Source of the DNA: Hypoxylon rubiginosum | Taxonomy: Eukaryota > Ascomycota > Sordariomycetes > Xylariales > Hypoxylaceae | Direction: 5' to 3' | Assembly (NCBI GenBank): GCA_902806565.1 | Contig: CADCXA010000065.1 | Span: 434,001 to 498,000, forward strand | DNA length: 64,000 nucleotides | Part shown: positions 48,185-61,214 of the stretch, piece after piece | How positions within the stretch are numbered: the first letter of the stretch is position 1 | Layout of the letters: each line of letters begins with the position of its first letter | Translations under genes and position numbers: made by a program | Notes under the pieces: generated by a model | The model's database searches: none | What the model was told of the DNA's origin: nothing | What the model saw: only the letters and a program-made list of their open reading frames with translations

Positions 48185-51100
48185 TCAGAGATTCCACGAT
48201 TTCAACCACGATACTAGCAACTCCCTATCAACAGCAGGTATTTCTACACCAGAGACCTCTCTGGCACGGTCCGTTGCATATGTCGGGGAGCCCGTACCAC
48301 CATCAAGCGTCTCATAGAAATCAAGCAACTTCAATGCCGGAAATCTAGTGGCATCTTGAGGATTAGAATCTGGGATGTCTCGAAGTTTCTTAACCCAGTC
48401 TCGTAAAGTAATTTTCTTCATCTCCGGAGTTCCCGTCAACTCGCGCAGAGCGTCGAGGAGCAAGTCCCAAGGTTGTTCCTTCTCGGAAGGGACGGTGACG
48501 TTGAAGATCTGAGGTTCTTCCTCGGCAGGCTGTAGGCTGAAGGCCCGTAACATGTCAGCAACGGTATCCACAGCAATCCAGTCGACAGGTGTCACCGGAC
48601 TTGGGAAGTATCCTAGCGCCTTCGAGGTTCGTATGAGAGCTGATATCCACGGCTGATCCGCCCAGGCGCCGGCGCCAGCGGCGTTTTGGCTTGGGCCACC
48701 AACTTGACCGATACGGATGACCGAGACAGGTATACCACACTGCCGGTTTGCCGTAACGAGTATTCGCTCAGCAGCCAACTTGGATTGTCCATATCCAGTG
48801 TTCAAAGAAGCCAGGGCATCTTCGACGGGGGCTTCGGGAACTAAGGCGAGTTCCCCAACCGAAGCCATCGAGCTGATGAATACGACGCGCATATTCCGCC
48901 TGCTCGTCGCAGACAACTCTACTAGGTCTCGAGTCGCTTTCAGGAACGGTTCAAACGAACGTACGGCAAGGCCAAAGTCGAGTCTCCATGAGTTGTAGAT
49001 GATGACGTCTACCTCATTAGCAAGTAGGTCGTACCTCTCTGGGCTGAGTCCGAGAAGTGGCGATCCGAGCTCGATTTCAAGATACGTAAGCTTGGAGAAG
49101 AGCGGACTTGGCGTCTTGTCTAGGCTCTCGAGCGTTTTGGTCTGTCTTTCTTGCGCGTCGCTGCTTCGATTCAGGCAGTACACTCGTAGGACTTTGGGGT
49201 CTCTCAGCAGAGTGGCCACAAAATACGAGCCAAGGTAACCCGTCGAGCCGATCAAAGCAACCGTGTGAGTTTCGGTGTTCACAAACGGCGCCCTTGCGCG
49301 CTTGCTTGGCAAGTTTGCTACGTGCCGTGCTACCGCATCGTCCACGGCGATGGATCGATAGGCTTGTGAGTTCTCGCTGGGAACAACTCCGTCGTTTAGA
49401 AACTTCGCCAGCAAACTGCAGAGATCAGCGAGGGTAGAATTGCGAAAAATGGTGCGCGGCGAGATCCACGAGACAGGATTGGAGGTCAGCCCCTGGAGGT
49501 TGCGCTTGAGGTTGGCTACTATTTCTAGTGTTTGCAGCGAGTCTAGGCCGTGGGCGAAAAGGTCCTCGTTCTCTCCGACTGTGGTGGCCGGAGAAAAGGA
49601 GACGCTAAGAATCTGCCGCAAAAAGCTGATAATCTTGGTTGGCTCGTAAAAAGCCTTCAGTGTCGGTTCCAGACCTATGCTAAGCATCTGGCCTTGGTCT
49701 CGGAATGATACGTTTGAATACAGCTGTTCTATTTCATCCTTGTAGGCTGCTTCTGTGGCTTTGCGTATGACAGTTCCTTTCCCGGCACGGATGAAGGGCT
49801 TTTCGGGCAAAGCGCAAACGACCTTGTCTTGGGTGATCCGTCCCTGGCCAGGAACATATGCGTTGGACTCCTTGATCCGCGGCCAGAGCATCTCTAAGTA
49901 GTCGGCACGCTCAGCTGCCTCTAATAGAGTCTCCCTAGGCTCCACCAATAGAGCCGGCTGAATTCTGCCGTTTCCAATGACTAATGCACCCTTTACGGCT
50001 GGGTGCCCTTGCACATGTTGTTCTAGCGGGATAGGGTTAACCTTCTCTCCATTATCCAAGACGAGGATGTCGTCCTTGCGCCCATAGTATTTGAATAGAT
50101 GGAGCTTTGTGGGATGCCGTGTAAACAAGTCTTTAGTGTAGTACGGGTTAACGCCAGGTAGGTTGTGGTAAAAAGGGGCTGCATCCTTGTTGCTGTCGTC
50201 GGCAAATATGACCAATTCGTAAGTGCCAATGTCGGGGTCGAAAGGCTGCATTTCATGTTTGAAGTTGGGATTGAACTCGTGGTACTCCCAATCATCTGGG
50301 GACTTGGACAGTTCGGGAAGGGGAAAAGTCTCAGTCGACCCGATGAATATGAAAAGTTTGACGATATCCTTGATCCGATCTCCAGCAGCCGTGGAAAGAG
50401 GTGCTCCGGCACAGGAAACAAACTCTAGGCTCTTGAGCAATTCAATGCCGGCTGAGTCGTGGAGGAGCTCTTCTAATAGAGCAGGTACCGTCATGATTCC
50501 TCGCAGCTTCACTTGCCGCGCAATGTCCTTGAACAACGCAGCATCCGGGGGCACGAGCGGCGGTCCGAGGACAAGGGTAATTGTATTGAGAATGGCGTGG
50601 TCTTATTCTATTAGTGAAAGGAATAAACTCACTAGTTCATCGCTCGCTCACCTATGTAGAATATGAATCCCCCGAGCTGTGCATCACGTCAGAGCCAAGA
50701 CTTGTGAGAAATAATGGTGATGAGTGGTCTTACGTGGAAGAAAGGCAGCATGACGTATAAGCGCCCTTCACCATGGACATTGAACACCGTGGAATCCATC
50801 TTCTCACGGCCAGCCGGTACAGGCAAGTTATGATCGTTGTCGTGTGCGGCTATAGAGCCGTGAGTCCACGTTATTGGTTTGGGTAAACCTGAAGTTGCTC
50901 TTAGTCTCAAGGCTTAGGTAGTCTATTATAAAACCTGAAATCTTACCAGTGGACCCCGAGGAATGTAGAACAACGATGGGGTCGTCTTTGGCCTCATCGA
51001 AACTCTTCTCATAGGGGTATGGCTCTGGATTGCTATCTAGCATTTCTTGGAATGATGGAATTGGATCGATACTAACTGACGTTGCTACAGATTGCAATGA

Positions 51101-51551
51101 GTTGGCCAAAGGCGTGAGCTCTGAGGCATACAGGACCTTATTACTCCCAGTTTGGTTCATCAACGACAGATTAGTCAAAGGCGGGTTTCGAGGTGATGGA
51201 AGTAGAAGCTACATGTATCAGCGAAGCCAAGCTATAGGAAAGCTGGGTTAAGACCTTATATCCGGTCTTGATCGCCGCCAAGAGAGTTGCTGGACTTCGG
51301 AGATCAGACAGTCCTATGTAGGTGATAGTCTCAAAGTTGCTGCTTCTTCCGAATTTGTCTTCGAGCCACTTGGCCATGAAATCAACACAGCGTACGAGAT
51401 CGGCTACCGAAATATCACGGTAACCATCCTTTACATTTGATGTCTTTGGAATGGCTGCATAGACCCTATGAGGATCTTTCCCCCCAAGTTCATCGAGAAC
51501 TTTGGGGACGAGCCTCCGTCCATACGCTGGGGAGGAGGCACTTGTTGCCAT
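48185..51551 (-). CDS. NRPS-like adenylation-thiolation-reductase enzyme (1051 aa, 5 exons)
   Basis: Carboxylic-acid-reductase-type NRPS-like enzyme: it adenylates an acid, loads it on phosphopantetheine and releases it reductively with NAD(P)H as aldehyde or alcohol. Exons: 51551-51255, 51208-50947, 50888-50734, 50676-50652 (25 nt), 50601-48185; sum 3156 nt. Adenylation motifs: SSGSTGLPKP (A3, about 181-190, split by intron 50889-50946), FIGSTETFPLPE (A5, about 331), YYTKDL (A7, about 401), YYGRKDDILVLDNGEKVNP (A8, about 418-436). Carrier site: DLFAHGLDSLQ with Ser at about 601. Reductase domain: ALIGSTGYLG (NAD(P) site, about 696) and GYGQSK (Tyr850/Lys854). There is no condensation domain. 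A related lysine-pathway enzyme (Lys2) has the same order but differs in core motifs, so this is probably specialised metabolism. The SDR neighbour could process its product. Confidence 0.9.
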
Positions 51552-51891
51552 GTCGTGAGGCAGCGGCTGTCGTGAGGTCTAGATCAAGGTGTCGAAGAGA
51601 GACTTGGGTAGCCGGGTAATTCGGTCAGCTCTCGGTAGGCAGGACGGAATTGGTAGATGGGGATAAGCAGGTAGTCTTTGTCATGTTAGGTGAGGGGGTA
51701 GAGTTGGTAAATAACGCCGATCACTACTCTTAACTCTCTTGCAAGCGCCCACTTCCACGGAATGCTGGTGTAACCAACAGATTACGAATGCTAGCTCTAT
51801 GTATGACTAATCATCACTCCCTTGGCCGCTTTCTCTCCCAATTACTAACATTGACATAATAGTAATAATAATCTCAATTATTATTGTTAGC
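51552..51891. other. Intergenic region between A-T-R and F-box genes
   Basis: A 340-bp stretch: the A-T-R promoter and the F-box gene's 3' end. AT-rich at 51855-51890. No other feature. Confidence 0.5.
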
Positions 51892-54160
51892 CTAATTGGC
51901 ACGCAAAGGATTAGGATGGCTACAAAAGGGGTCCTGGACATATTCCTCGGCCAGGCTTGGTTTGTCCCGTGAAGATGCATAGCCGTTACCGGGTCTTGTA
52001 AATACCTTATCGTATTCTTCTTTGGACATAGCGTCGCACTCTGCGCCCGATGGTTTCTCGATACTCGGGTATCTGCTGGATTTAGCTCGTAACAGATCGA
52101 GCACTTCCATCCATGTCCCGCTGAGTAACCGGAGTTTTTTGAGATAGAATAGCACTCCTCCAAAGTAACTGGATTTTGGATACCCGCCTAGGTATCCACG
52201 TGGTCTCAGCGAGCCGGTGAAGAGCTCTAATTCGGTAGCATGAATAGCTGCTCCGTTTAACGATAAGCTAGAAAGACTCGGCCGTTTTTGGCGGTTAAGG
52301 ACGGGGCCAATATCAAAGGGGTTTGATTCCTCATTCTCAATATTGCCGAGGCAGAGATCAATATCTTCAAGGCCATCGCTGTCTAAGATCGCAAGCAGGA
52401 GTTGATAAAAATCACTCCGCGTGTTAGCTAAGGAGCCTTGTTGCAGTGTTCCGAAACAAATAGAGGCGTTGCCTAGTTGCTTAGAAAGAACGCTGATTTG
52501 TCGCCGAGTGCTAGGGCTTGAGACTAAAAGACCCGTGTCTCCAGCACAAGCAATGTTGATTTTTACATTTCTCAGCGAAGCCCCAGCTTCAGGGATTGCC
52601 GCAAGACCATCTAAAAGAAGGTCCATAGAAGGGCTGAGATTAAGACCGTACTCGTCAGCAGACCGCGTGGACAAAGCCCCAAGATATGTCCAGCGTAGCA
52701 CATTTGGGTCATGGATAGCCTTGTAGAATGGTTGCCAATCAACAAAGTAATTGTGAGCGAAAGGAATCTGCTCTTCGATTATCAAAGATTTGGCGTGGGG
52801 CATTTGAGCAATGGCACTGGCAAATGCTTGAACAAATCCTCTATGCTCAAGTAGTCGTATTTGAACGTCAAAAAGCCGTTGGTATTCTCGATGAGCTGTT
52901 CGCAACACTTCCACGAACGCTTCAGATCCCGGGAGGTCCTCTCCACTATGTGCAAGCCACTCCCACGCCTTTAGGACTGAGCAGCATTTCTCCAGGGTAG
53001 GATCTATGTCAGCTTGTGAAAGGCCTTTGAAGAGGGTCACAGATTTAGGGTGGCGTGCAACATGCTTCAAGAGGTCTGTGTCTTGGGCAAGGCTGCGAGA
53101 CCAAACTTCAGCGAATCTGCGTAAATCACTCGAGAGCTCAGAGTAGTAGAAAAAGAGCTGCAGCCGAACCACTCGCACGCCTTTCCCGATGGTAGGATGC
53201 TGAGAGATCTCTTCCAGTCGGGAAAGGGACTCAGGTCGCAACCCGACGTAGACATGATCAAGGAGGAGGTGGGAACTAGCCGCATAGAATCGCTGGCACG
53301 TGAGACGGACATTTTGAATGTCACGGACGTCGTTGGAGAAGGATGACCGAAACGGGGCATCATATAATAATAAGGGACCTCGAACATGGCCAAATATCTT
53401 TTGACGTTTTCTAGTTAGTTATGGTTTACTAAGATAACAAACATCTGAAAGTGATCCGAAGGTTGAGTAAGGTGTAGACAACGGTCAGAAATGCGAATCA
53501 TATTCTCCATTCAGGAACAGGCAAAGTAACATTTAAAAGATAAAAATGAAAACCAGAAAGGTGGGCAGATACCTGAATAAGCAGCTCGTCCGGCAAATCT
53601 AGGACCGTCAAAGGTCGGAGTTTGTGGGGAGCGAGGGTCCGTATTCTTTCTCTCACCCTGCAATTTCTAATGTTAGCAAGTAATGTCTATCTCCAGAAAA
53701 ATAGCGATGTAAGTCTAAATATCGCTTACCATGAGCGATATTGGTCCATCAAATGCAGCAGCGAGGAGATGGATCGGAGAAGTTGGTGTAAAATAGCAAA
53801 CGACAGATCGTTTGGATACGGGCCGCCTTCCTGGCGAATACTTATGTCGTGTAGCATGGCGGTGTGGTCAAGGCCGCTTTTGGTTTTCCGAGCCTCAGCG
53901 TCTACACGTTCCAGGGACGTCAACCTGGCGTATGGAAGATCCAGAGTTGCTCCAAGTGGTATTCCTCCATCTTTTTCCCAGTGGACCAAGCCGAGAATCT
54001 GGACAGACTTTTCAAACGCGTCGGCTAACATACATAACGCATCGAAGTCCTCCTGAGTTGGTTCCTCGGTCACACATATCGAGGGTAGTAATATGATACT
54101 ACGAGAATGAATTAATGTAACGAATTGATTCACGACATCCCACAGTTGATCAGGATCCAT
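51892..54160 (-). CDS. F-box domain protein (673 aa, 3 exons)
   Basis: Likely substrate adaptor of an SCF ubiquitin ligase. Exons: 54160-53730, 53657-53573, 53397-51892; sum 2022 nt. ATG 54160 (MDPDQLWDVV) is the first ATG of the frame. Residues 1-145 are helical and unassigned. The F-box starts at about residue 162 (VLDLPDELLIQIFGHV, joined across the 175-bp intron 53398-53572) and continues to DVRDIQNVRLTCQRFYAASS. The C-terminal 450 residues contain regularly spaced leucine patterns (LEDIDLCLGNIEN, LSSLSLNGAAIHATELELF), compatible with degenerate leucine-rich repeats. An F-box in the middle of the protein after a 160-residue leader is less usual than an N-terminal one. Target unknown. Confidence 0.75.
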
Positions 54161-55183
54161 GGCAATAATTCCGACTATAGGTAGTAGGTGATAAGCGGAA
54201 AACACGGCGGGAAGAGTTGCGTGAAATGCAGGTTAGGTAGCGATTTAGGTACCTTAGGTTTTAGGTTAGGTGCCTAGGTAACATTTGGGAATGCCAAGAT
54301 AGGAATTACATTCTTCCGGCCCAGTGCCTCCCGGAGAGTTCGGAATGTTTATTCCGTCCTTTCGGCCTGGCTACCTAGGTACCTGGCGGCCCCGGCTCAA
54401 GGGTCCTAACCTCATTATTCATTCAATCTATTCGGTCAATTCGAGGCATCAAAACATGCAGTTTGAATCAAAAGTTTCGCTCAATGGAGGGCTTCCGAAT
54501 GATGCCACTCTAAAGCAGATATATAGCCTACTTAATACGTAATTCGACTAGTTAGCAAGGTGTCTTGCACGCTGCAATTGCTAAGGTGGCCACGTGACAC
54601 CCTGCAAAATGCACCGCGCAAGCCGGCACTTATTTTCAAATTATTTTCAAATACTTTTCACCTCACAACCACCGGCCTGGCTATGGAGCGTTAACTTCAG
54701 CTTTTCATTCAAAAACTTCCCTTATTTATAAGAGGGACAATTGGCAATGCGATGGTTGGGATGTCACGTGGCCTCCCTTGCGACCGCGTCCCCATTTCGA
54801 GACTGATGTACGTACCTAAGATAAAAGAGGCTAAGCGCTTTGCTAATACGGACAGGACAGTTCATTAGGTGACATCGAGCTATCGGGTTAAAATGCTACT
54901 TTCCTACTACGGTACGTAAGGCTGTGGATGGCGGAGTCGGGCTTCTCGTAATGGCTTAGGCTTTAATCAACACGAGCAAAGTGGAGGAATCGACCTCTAT
55001 GCGGTATCCAAGCCGAGACTGCGACTACCTCTGCCAAGACTCGTAATTAACGGCAACCAAGCGAGAAGCTATGGTCTGAAAGCTATATATTCTTGCGACG
55101 GCAATGAACTGGTGACTGAAAGGAAATGTCGTTCGTTTCAAGGGACGAGATGTATGTAGGATCTTGACCAAGCGACGTTCATT
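54161..55183. other. Divergent intergenic region between F-box and metalloprotease genes
   Basis: A 1.0 kb head-to-head region. Short TTAGGT/CCTAGGT-type repeats cluster at 54238-54272 and ACCTAGGT lies at 54373. No coding feature seen. Confidence 0.5.
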
Positions 55184-56178
55184 ATGCGAGTTCTAGTTTT
55201 CGGATTGACATGGCTGTACACGGCTTCTGTCTCCATCGCTTATGTGTCCGCTTCCACTCGCCCCCGAGGCTGTTTGGTTTCCGATGATGGCATTCAAGAG
55301 CCTGCAGCCTTTTCCGGCAATGACCTCAGTCTTCGACGGTCTGGATCCGATATCCCTTCCACTTTCGCGGTAGACGTCAATTTCCACATCGCCAGCACCG
55401 AAGCCGAGGCCGGTCTAGTTACCGACGACATCGTCGCATCGCAATGGGACGTGCTCTACGAGAGCTATCTCAAGCTAAACATCACGCTCAGGCTCAATTC
55501 GACCGAGCGCGTTGTTGACAACTTGACGGGATCCGCTTTTCTAATTTACGAGGGTTCAGACGCTGGCTGGGTGTACCATGAGGAAGAGTATCTGGAGTAC
55601 CTGCGACGCACCCGCAAGGGTGGTTACGACGCCCTTAATCTATACTTCTTCACCTCGTATTCGCCGGGGGCCACGGGGTACTGCCAGTTTCCGACCGTCA
55701 ATCCCAGTGTTGATAGTGTTACTTTCGCTCGAGATTCGTGTCAGATTAGCGCCTTGACCATGCCGGGTATTCCAGCCGATGCCGAACCTTTTGAGGACTG
55801 GAACCAGGGGCATATTGCGGTACACGAGGCGGGTCACTGGTTTGGACTAAACCACACCTTCGCGGGTGGCTGCTCCGACACGGCGGGCGATTATGTATTG
55901 GACACGCCGGCACAGCGTACCGAAGTGTACGGGTGCCCGGCGTCCTCCGACACCTGTGACACACTACCGGGGTTGGATCCTATTCATAATTTCATGGGGT
56001 ATACGGATGATAACTGGTTGGTGTTCCCTCTCCGTTAATCTATGCGCCTAGAAGGGGGGTAAGCTTATTATCCGAGTCTGGGTTGCTAACACGCCTGATG
56101 TTTAGCACGTCGGAATTCACCGCTGGCCAAGGAGAACGGATCTTTCAAACATTTTTCGGGTTTAGAAGACCGATCTAG
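55184..56178 (+). CDS. Secreted M43-type (pappalysin-like) zinc metalloprotease (301 aa, 2 exons)
   Basis: Extracellular endopeptidase of the MEP1-like fungal group in the metzincin family M43B. Exons: 55184-56016 and 56106-56178; sum 906 nt. Residues 1-23 form a signal peptide, followed by a short propeptide. The zinc site is HEAGHWFGLNH (His214, Glu215, His218, His224) and the Met-turn is NFMGYTDD (Met271). Several Cys pairs flank the active site (166/186 and 230/251/258 region). The unspliced frame stops at 56038; the 89-bp intron (donor GTTGGT at 56017) joins Cys and SEFTAGQGERI, the conserved C-terminal helix, so the two-exon model is right. The two N-glycosylation sequons LNIT and NLT fit secretion. 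Such enzymes degrade host or environmental protein and are often expanded in pathogens of plants and insects. Confidence 0.9.
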
Positions 56179-56692
56179 ATCTAGATACGCATCTCGCCCA
56201 CCAGTGGTATTTCTGAGGCACTTAGCGCTGTCGTAAGAGACTCGCCCTTTTGTACCAAGAGGATATATGTGCTGATGGTATATACATTGCTTCTAAGCAG
56301 CCAGAAGCGTAGTCGGGAAAGTCTGTATCAGTCACTGGCAGTCTTCCTGACAGGCAAGCAGCCGTACTTGCAGCAGTGTCGCTTATCTTACGGCATTACA
56401 GACACAAGTGCCTAACTAACCGATGCACGAAAGACTAGATGAAGTATCTCTAATAAGCAGTAAGAATCCTTAAATAGCATAAGAATAACCATCCAATGAA
56501 GAAATAATTATGTTTTTGCATAGAGAATCATGAACATAACAGCTACCAGCTTTGGGTATATACAGAGGGCGAGAACAAGGGGCCTAGGTACAAAGGGGCG
56601 GTCGATCTCCTATCTCATCTCCCTCTCATTCTAACCAAAAGACTTGTGATTCTACCGCAAGTATTCAACCTCTAATACATCCCCACCTCATA
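56179..56692. other. Intergenic region between convergent genes
   Basis: A 514-bp stretch holding two 3' ends. GATCTAGATCTAGAT forms a short palindromic repeat at 56172-56186. Otherwise nothing seen. Confidence 0.5.
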
Positions 56693-59600
56693 TCATGAAT
56701 GCGATGCGTATGACTGAATTTCGTCTGTCAGTGTCCCTTCAATATTCAACGCCTCAGCTAGGTCGATACGAAGGTAAGCAGCGTGGCCACTCCCCAGATC
56801 GGCGGCGCGCCGAAGCTTTTGACCGCCTTTAATGAAAACCATCTTTGTTGCCGGTGCAATCGATACTGGCGGGGGATCTGGCGCGTATGGCTCACTGGCC
56901 ACTTTCGGGCTTTCAGCGGGAGTAGCAGTAATGAGTCGTAGAAATATTTCCATACGCATCTCGCTTCGCGCCCATCCGTCATGCTTCGGGGCATTGCCGT
57001 TTTTCGTTCTGTCCTTGGAACGCAGGATCAATAGATGATCTATAGTGGTGTGCCACTTTTCTCTCGCACTATTAAAGGGGGTGCGTGAAAGTCCAAAAAG
57101 AGATAAGAGCGAATCTGACGGACTTAAACTGGTAGGAGACGATAGTAGGACCCCAAACACGGCTACCAGCATTTCCTTTCTAGAAAGGCCTATGGACGCC
57201 GAGGGAGCCGAGTCAAGCAGTCCCCCGCTGTGTATTCCAATGATTCTTTCCAAGACGTGTAATGATGGCTTCAGGACCTGCAGCTCGGTGATAAGCTCTC
57301 CCACAGACACAGAGGCGCAGAACTCCGAGAATATATCACCATCCGGTTCGTTCCGAAGCCAACGTATTTTATCAAGAATGAGCCCCCAACATTTTACCGA
57401 AAGGGGTTGCGTCCTCACTCGACCAGGCCTCATCTTGACGTGTTTCTTTATCACATTTGTCATTGTGGCAATGCGCCCACTGGGATCACTACGCTCCGCT
57501 TGAAAGTCTAGGGGCGTGAGGAAAAGTCCCCGGAAAAAGGAAGGAAAATCGCCGTCTAATGACGGTGGCGAGCCCCAAGGCGGAAGTGTTTCATCGTGCA
57601 TGATATGCCCTAAAATCTCCAGACCCGCCTCGGCGAATCTTGGTGTCACCCACCACAGCTCGGCCAGGTTGAGGAGGGCTTCGTCAGATGCGAACTCGAG
57701 AAAGATGTCCACAACATGCGGCCGCCAGCTGAACACCGCAAAGTCCAGGGGTCCCACACCGCACAGCAACGGTCCTGAGGTTGCGTCCTGGAAGAGAGCG
57801 CACAAAAACCGAAGGACGTCCTGAAAGTTCTTACGTGGGATGGGGCCGCAAGGGGGATTGGCGTAGGCCGGTGACCGGGAGAAATGATCCAACAGACAGA
57901 ATTTCCTAGAATTCGTCTTGTCTCCCCTCTCGTCCGTCACTGTCAGCTTCTCGATAGGCGACGCCTTGCCGGTCCTCACACGTCGAGTGTGGTTCGCAAC
58001 GGCAACAAAATCCTGCAAAAGCCTACTGCCCCCGACACTGACGGCCTGATCGATAACCCAGGTAGCTAAGTCGAAGATATCAGTCTCCATAGTCGGAAAG
58101 AGCAACGTCGCGCATTTCCGGTCGCGAGCTTTCAGAACCTCTAAGAAGCCGGTAGGCTGCAGCCGGAACCCTCGTTTGAGGAGCCACCTAACGGTTTTAT
58201 ACCTGTTCTTGGCGCTGCTGCTCGATTCTGCGACTGCTGCTGCTAGGAGAGCATCGCTCGTCTCGGGGCTGTTTAAGATGTCCTGTCTCTGCGTATCGTC
58301 TAGGCAAGCCCACGTTCTTCGCAGCGTTCCTCCATTGCCTCGCATGTCGCCGTACAGGCAAGAGAGACGGAAGCTCCCCTCAACGCCCGGTCTCAGAACA
58401 TCCTCAGCATCTACCGGCAAGACGTCTTTCCAATCCTGGAGAGTGGGTAGTATATCGGTATTATTCATCCTCAGAGCCTGGTAGAATAACTTTTCGGGTG
58501 TATGCGACACCAGCCCCTCGTAGAAATAGCTCAAAGCGAACTCGAACAGCCATTCAAGCTCCCTCTTGTAGTTGCTACCGTGCCATAGAATTCTACGGTC
58601 CGACTTCGCCTCCAGCGCGATATTCAGCAGCTTCCAGGGGTTAGCCACCATTTGCAGAATATGCGGGGACATGGCAGGGGCGATCAACTGGTACGCCATC
58701 TGGTGGCGGAATGCCTGCTCGAGAACTGTAACGCTGGAGTCGTTTTCTAGTAAGCCGGGAGCCACGCTAAGCAGGTGACAGACAATATCGGGCCGGCGGA
58801 AGGCGATGGCTTGTAGGAGGAGGGTTGTTTTCTTGTTCGAGCTGGTGTCAACGCCATGCGTGCCGAAGCCGACGAGGACTAGAGACTTCATGGCGTCACA
58901 GTATACGGTAGAGCTCTTGCATAGACACAGCATGACGCTTTCCAAATCTGCCGGCGGCACGTTGTAGACAAGATGCACCGGAAGCTGGCCAAGGAAATTC
59001 TTCTTCAGGGGCGAGGCGCCGTGGTGGATGAGGAACTCTACCATGGCTCTGTCACCGACCCACACGGCGTAGTGTAGCGGTGTATTGAGGAGACTGTCAA
59101 CCACGTGGATATCGAAACTCATCTCTTCCACTAGACACTTGACCACGGGAAGTAGGCGGGCACGTACGGCGTAATGGAGGGCGGTGGTCCCTTGGTCGTC
59201 GAGTGTCTCGGTGACTAGTGGGTTCTTACGCCACGTTCGCTTCGAGGCAAGCCGGACAAGCGCCGGAATGAAATCTTCTTTGGGAATTCCTGCCTTAGAA
59301 TTCGAAGCCCGAGCGAGGAGGCGATGGAGAGACGCCTCGCAATCGGCTAGAGGCAGAAAACGTCCTTGGAGCTCGCTTGGCGCATCTTCAGGGCGGGAAC
59401 TAACCCCATGTTCGAAGTCCAGAGTCATACCTTTTAGGCGGTGTGACGATGCTACTTTGCCCTGAAGGGCGTGGTAGAATCGATGGTATATGGATGTGCC
59501 TAGAGGATACAGACTCCACTTGCTCTCCAATACCACAGCTCTACTCAGCGCGGAAAGGGCCTTCCCTGATATGTCTGTAGCCGTCATAGATCCGAGCCGG

Positions 59601-61214
59601 TCCATGTGGAGCTCAAACAATGCCAGCGCGGCTTCTCTTGCAATGACAGCCACGTCGGGCCGCTTATCCTGTTCGGCTTCCGAGATGAGGGAGTCGAGGA
59701 ATTGGCAGACCTTTAAAATGTAGCTCTGTTTGAAAACTGTCGTCGCGTGTTGCTTCCGAAGATGTACGAGGCCCTGATTAATCTTCATTAAAGACATGTC
59801 TTGGGTTGCGCTGTTACTTGGAAGGGGGCACTACGTACCCCATACAACCTCTGAAGGTTAGATTCGTTGAGCTTCGAGCTATCATTTAATAAGGACCTAT
59901 AATACTCCTTGTGAGCTGAAGTCATCCACGGACTGTGAGGTGGCCTTACGATGTTGACCCCCTTATCGCCAAATGTTGGTTAAAGCTTGTCATTCTCGAG
60001 TCTGGCTGCAGACTCAACATCCAGCCCTTCTCCCAAATCGAAGCCTCACGCTTGTCCTGGTTCTCGGGCGTAGAGTTGAAGAACTTGCGCGTGCCCTGCA
60101 GCGCTGCCATGGCGGCTCCCAAGGATCTCGACTTTGGGTTGTGCAGACACAGACGCGATACGGCCTTCTGAAGGTAGCTGGATGAATCGGTGGCATCTGA
60201 GTCTTTGAATGTTTGCTTGATGACACGGAGAAGTCGATCGGTCGGGTCGGATTTCAACGATTGGACCGCTCTGAGATCAGTTCCAGAAAGCTTGGACGGT
60301 GGCAATTGTGCACACTCGCTTCCTGTCTGTGAGTTTATAGCACTGCCACCAGATTGTAAAGACACCTGTGCCCAGTGTCTCGCGGTGGCTTGCGACGGCG
60401 TGAGTTCTGCTTCCTCGAAGAGATAATGGAGAAACGGATTCGCCGATCTCAGATGTACCCCCCAACATAGGAGCCCGAGGGAGTATAGATCATGGCATGT
60501 TCCCTCTGGAGCCTGTAAAGGATCCGAATCGGCCGTCTCTCCGAGTACGATACTGCTCTCGTCATCGCTGCTTTTTGGTGCGAAAAGCTCTGGCGCAGCC
60601 ACCCAGGGGGTCGACACTCGAGCACCGCTGAGGAACGAGATTGACCCAAACCCTGTCAGCTTCGCAGATAGCCGCTGTTCACTCTCGCTAGATCGAAATA
60701 ATAGTACGTTACCGCACTGCACATCATTGTGTGCGATTCCGTGTTGGTGGAGTGCAGATAGACCTTCAGCTACGTCGCTGCAGATTTGAAGAGGTTCGTG
60801 CCCGGTGAGCTCAGGCTCTTGGTTCTCCAAGTAGGATGCTAGAGTACCAACTTCGAATGGTTCATACGATATTCTCGGCGGTAATTCGTTGGCAAATATG
60901 TCGGAGGGAGAGAGAAACACTTGGCGAATCTGGGCGATATGATCGTGTTCGCGGATTTGGCGTATGCTGTGCATACGAAGCTGGGATGTGAGCTGTCTCC
61001 ATGACTGAAAGCCTGTAGCCCCTGAGTCGACAAAATCGTCTGTTATGTTTGTTTCCGATACTTCTGCCTTAGTGGCACTCCTCCGATCTGGCCCATCTTG
61101 CTGTTGATAGGTGTCAAAGTGGTTGATTTCTTCGAGATAGACCCAGCAAATGAATTGATTGGTAGGTTTATGATCGAAATGAAAGAAATTCTCAGCAGCT
61201 TCTGTATAAGCCAT
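56693..61214 (-). CDS. Degenerate protein kinase (pseudokinase) + ankyrin-repeat protein (1460 aa if fused)
   Basis: Two long frames, 61214-59950 and 59810-56693, join in phase through one 139-bp intron (59811-59949, GTAAGG donor, TAACAG acceptor); sum 4383 nt. The N-terminal 420 residues are kinase-like: YEPFEVGTLASYL, DVAEGLSALHQHGIAHND (catalytic-loop Asp164), then a loop ending GNVLLF (Asn169). The usual Lys of the loop is Gln166 and the DFG motif reads GFG (188-190), so Mg-binding Asp is lost; no glycine-rich loop or VAIK lysine is visible. Residues from about 620 to 740 hold ankyrin repeats (GTTALHYAVRARLLPVVKCL, NTPLHYAVWVGDRAMVEFLI). The rest is mostly helical with more weak repeats. 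Two separate genes, with a second start at MSLMKINQ (59797), is the alternative. It is divergent from a HET gene. Confidence 0.7.

Noticed and set aside
59799..59949. Three-exon version of the kinase-ankyrin joint with a 62-nt middle exon
   Set aside because: It keeps phase but needs a 35-bp intron, below the usual fungal minimum; a single 139-bp intron also keeps phase.
59933..59949. 17-bp intron next to the kinase frame
   Set aside because: Too short to be spliced, although it would keep the frame open.
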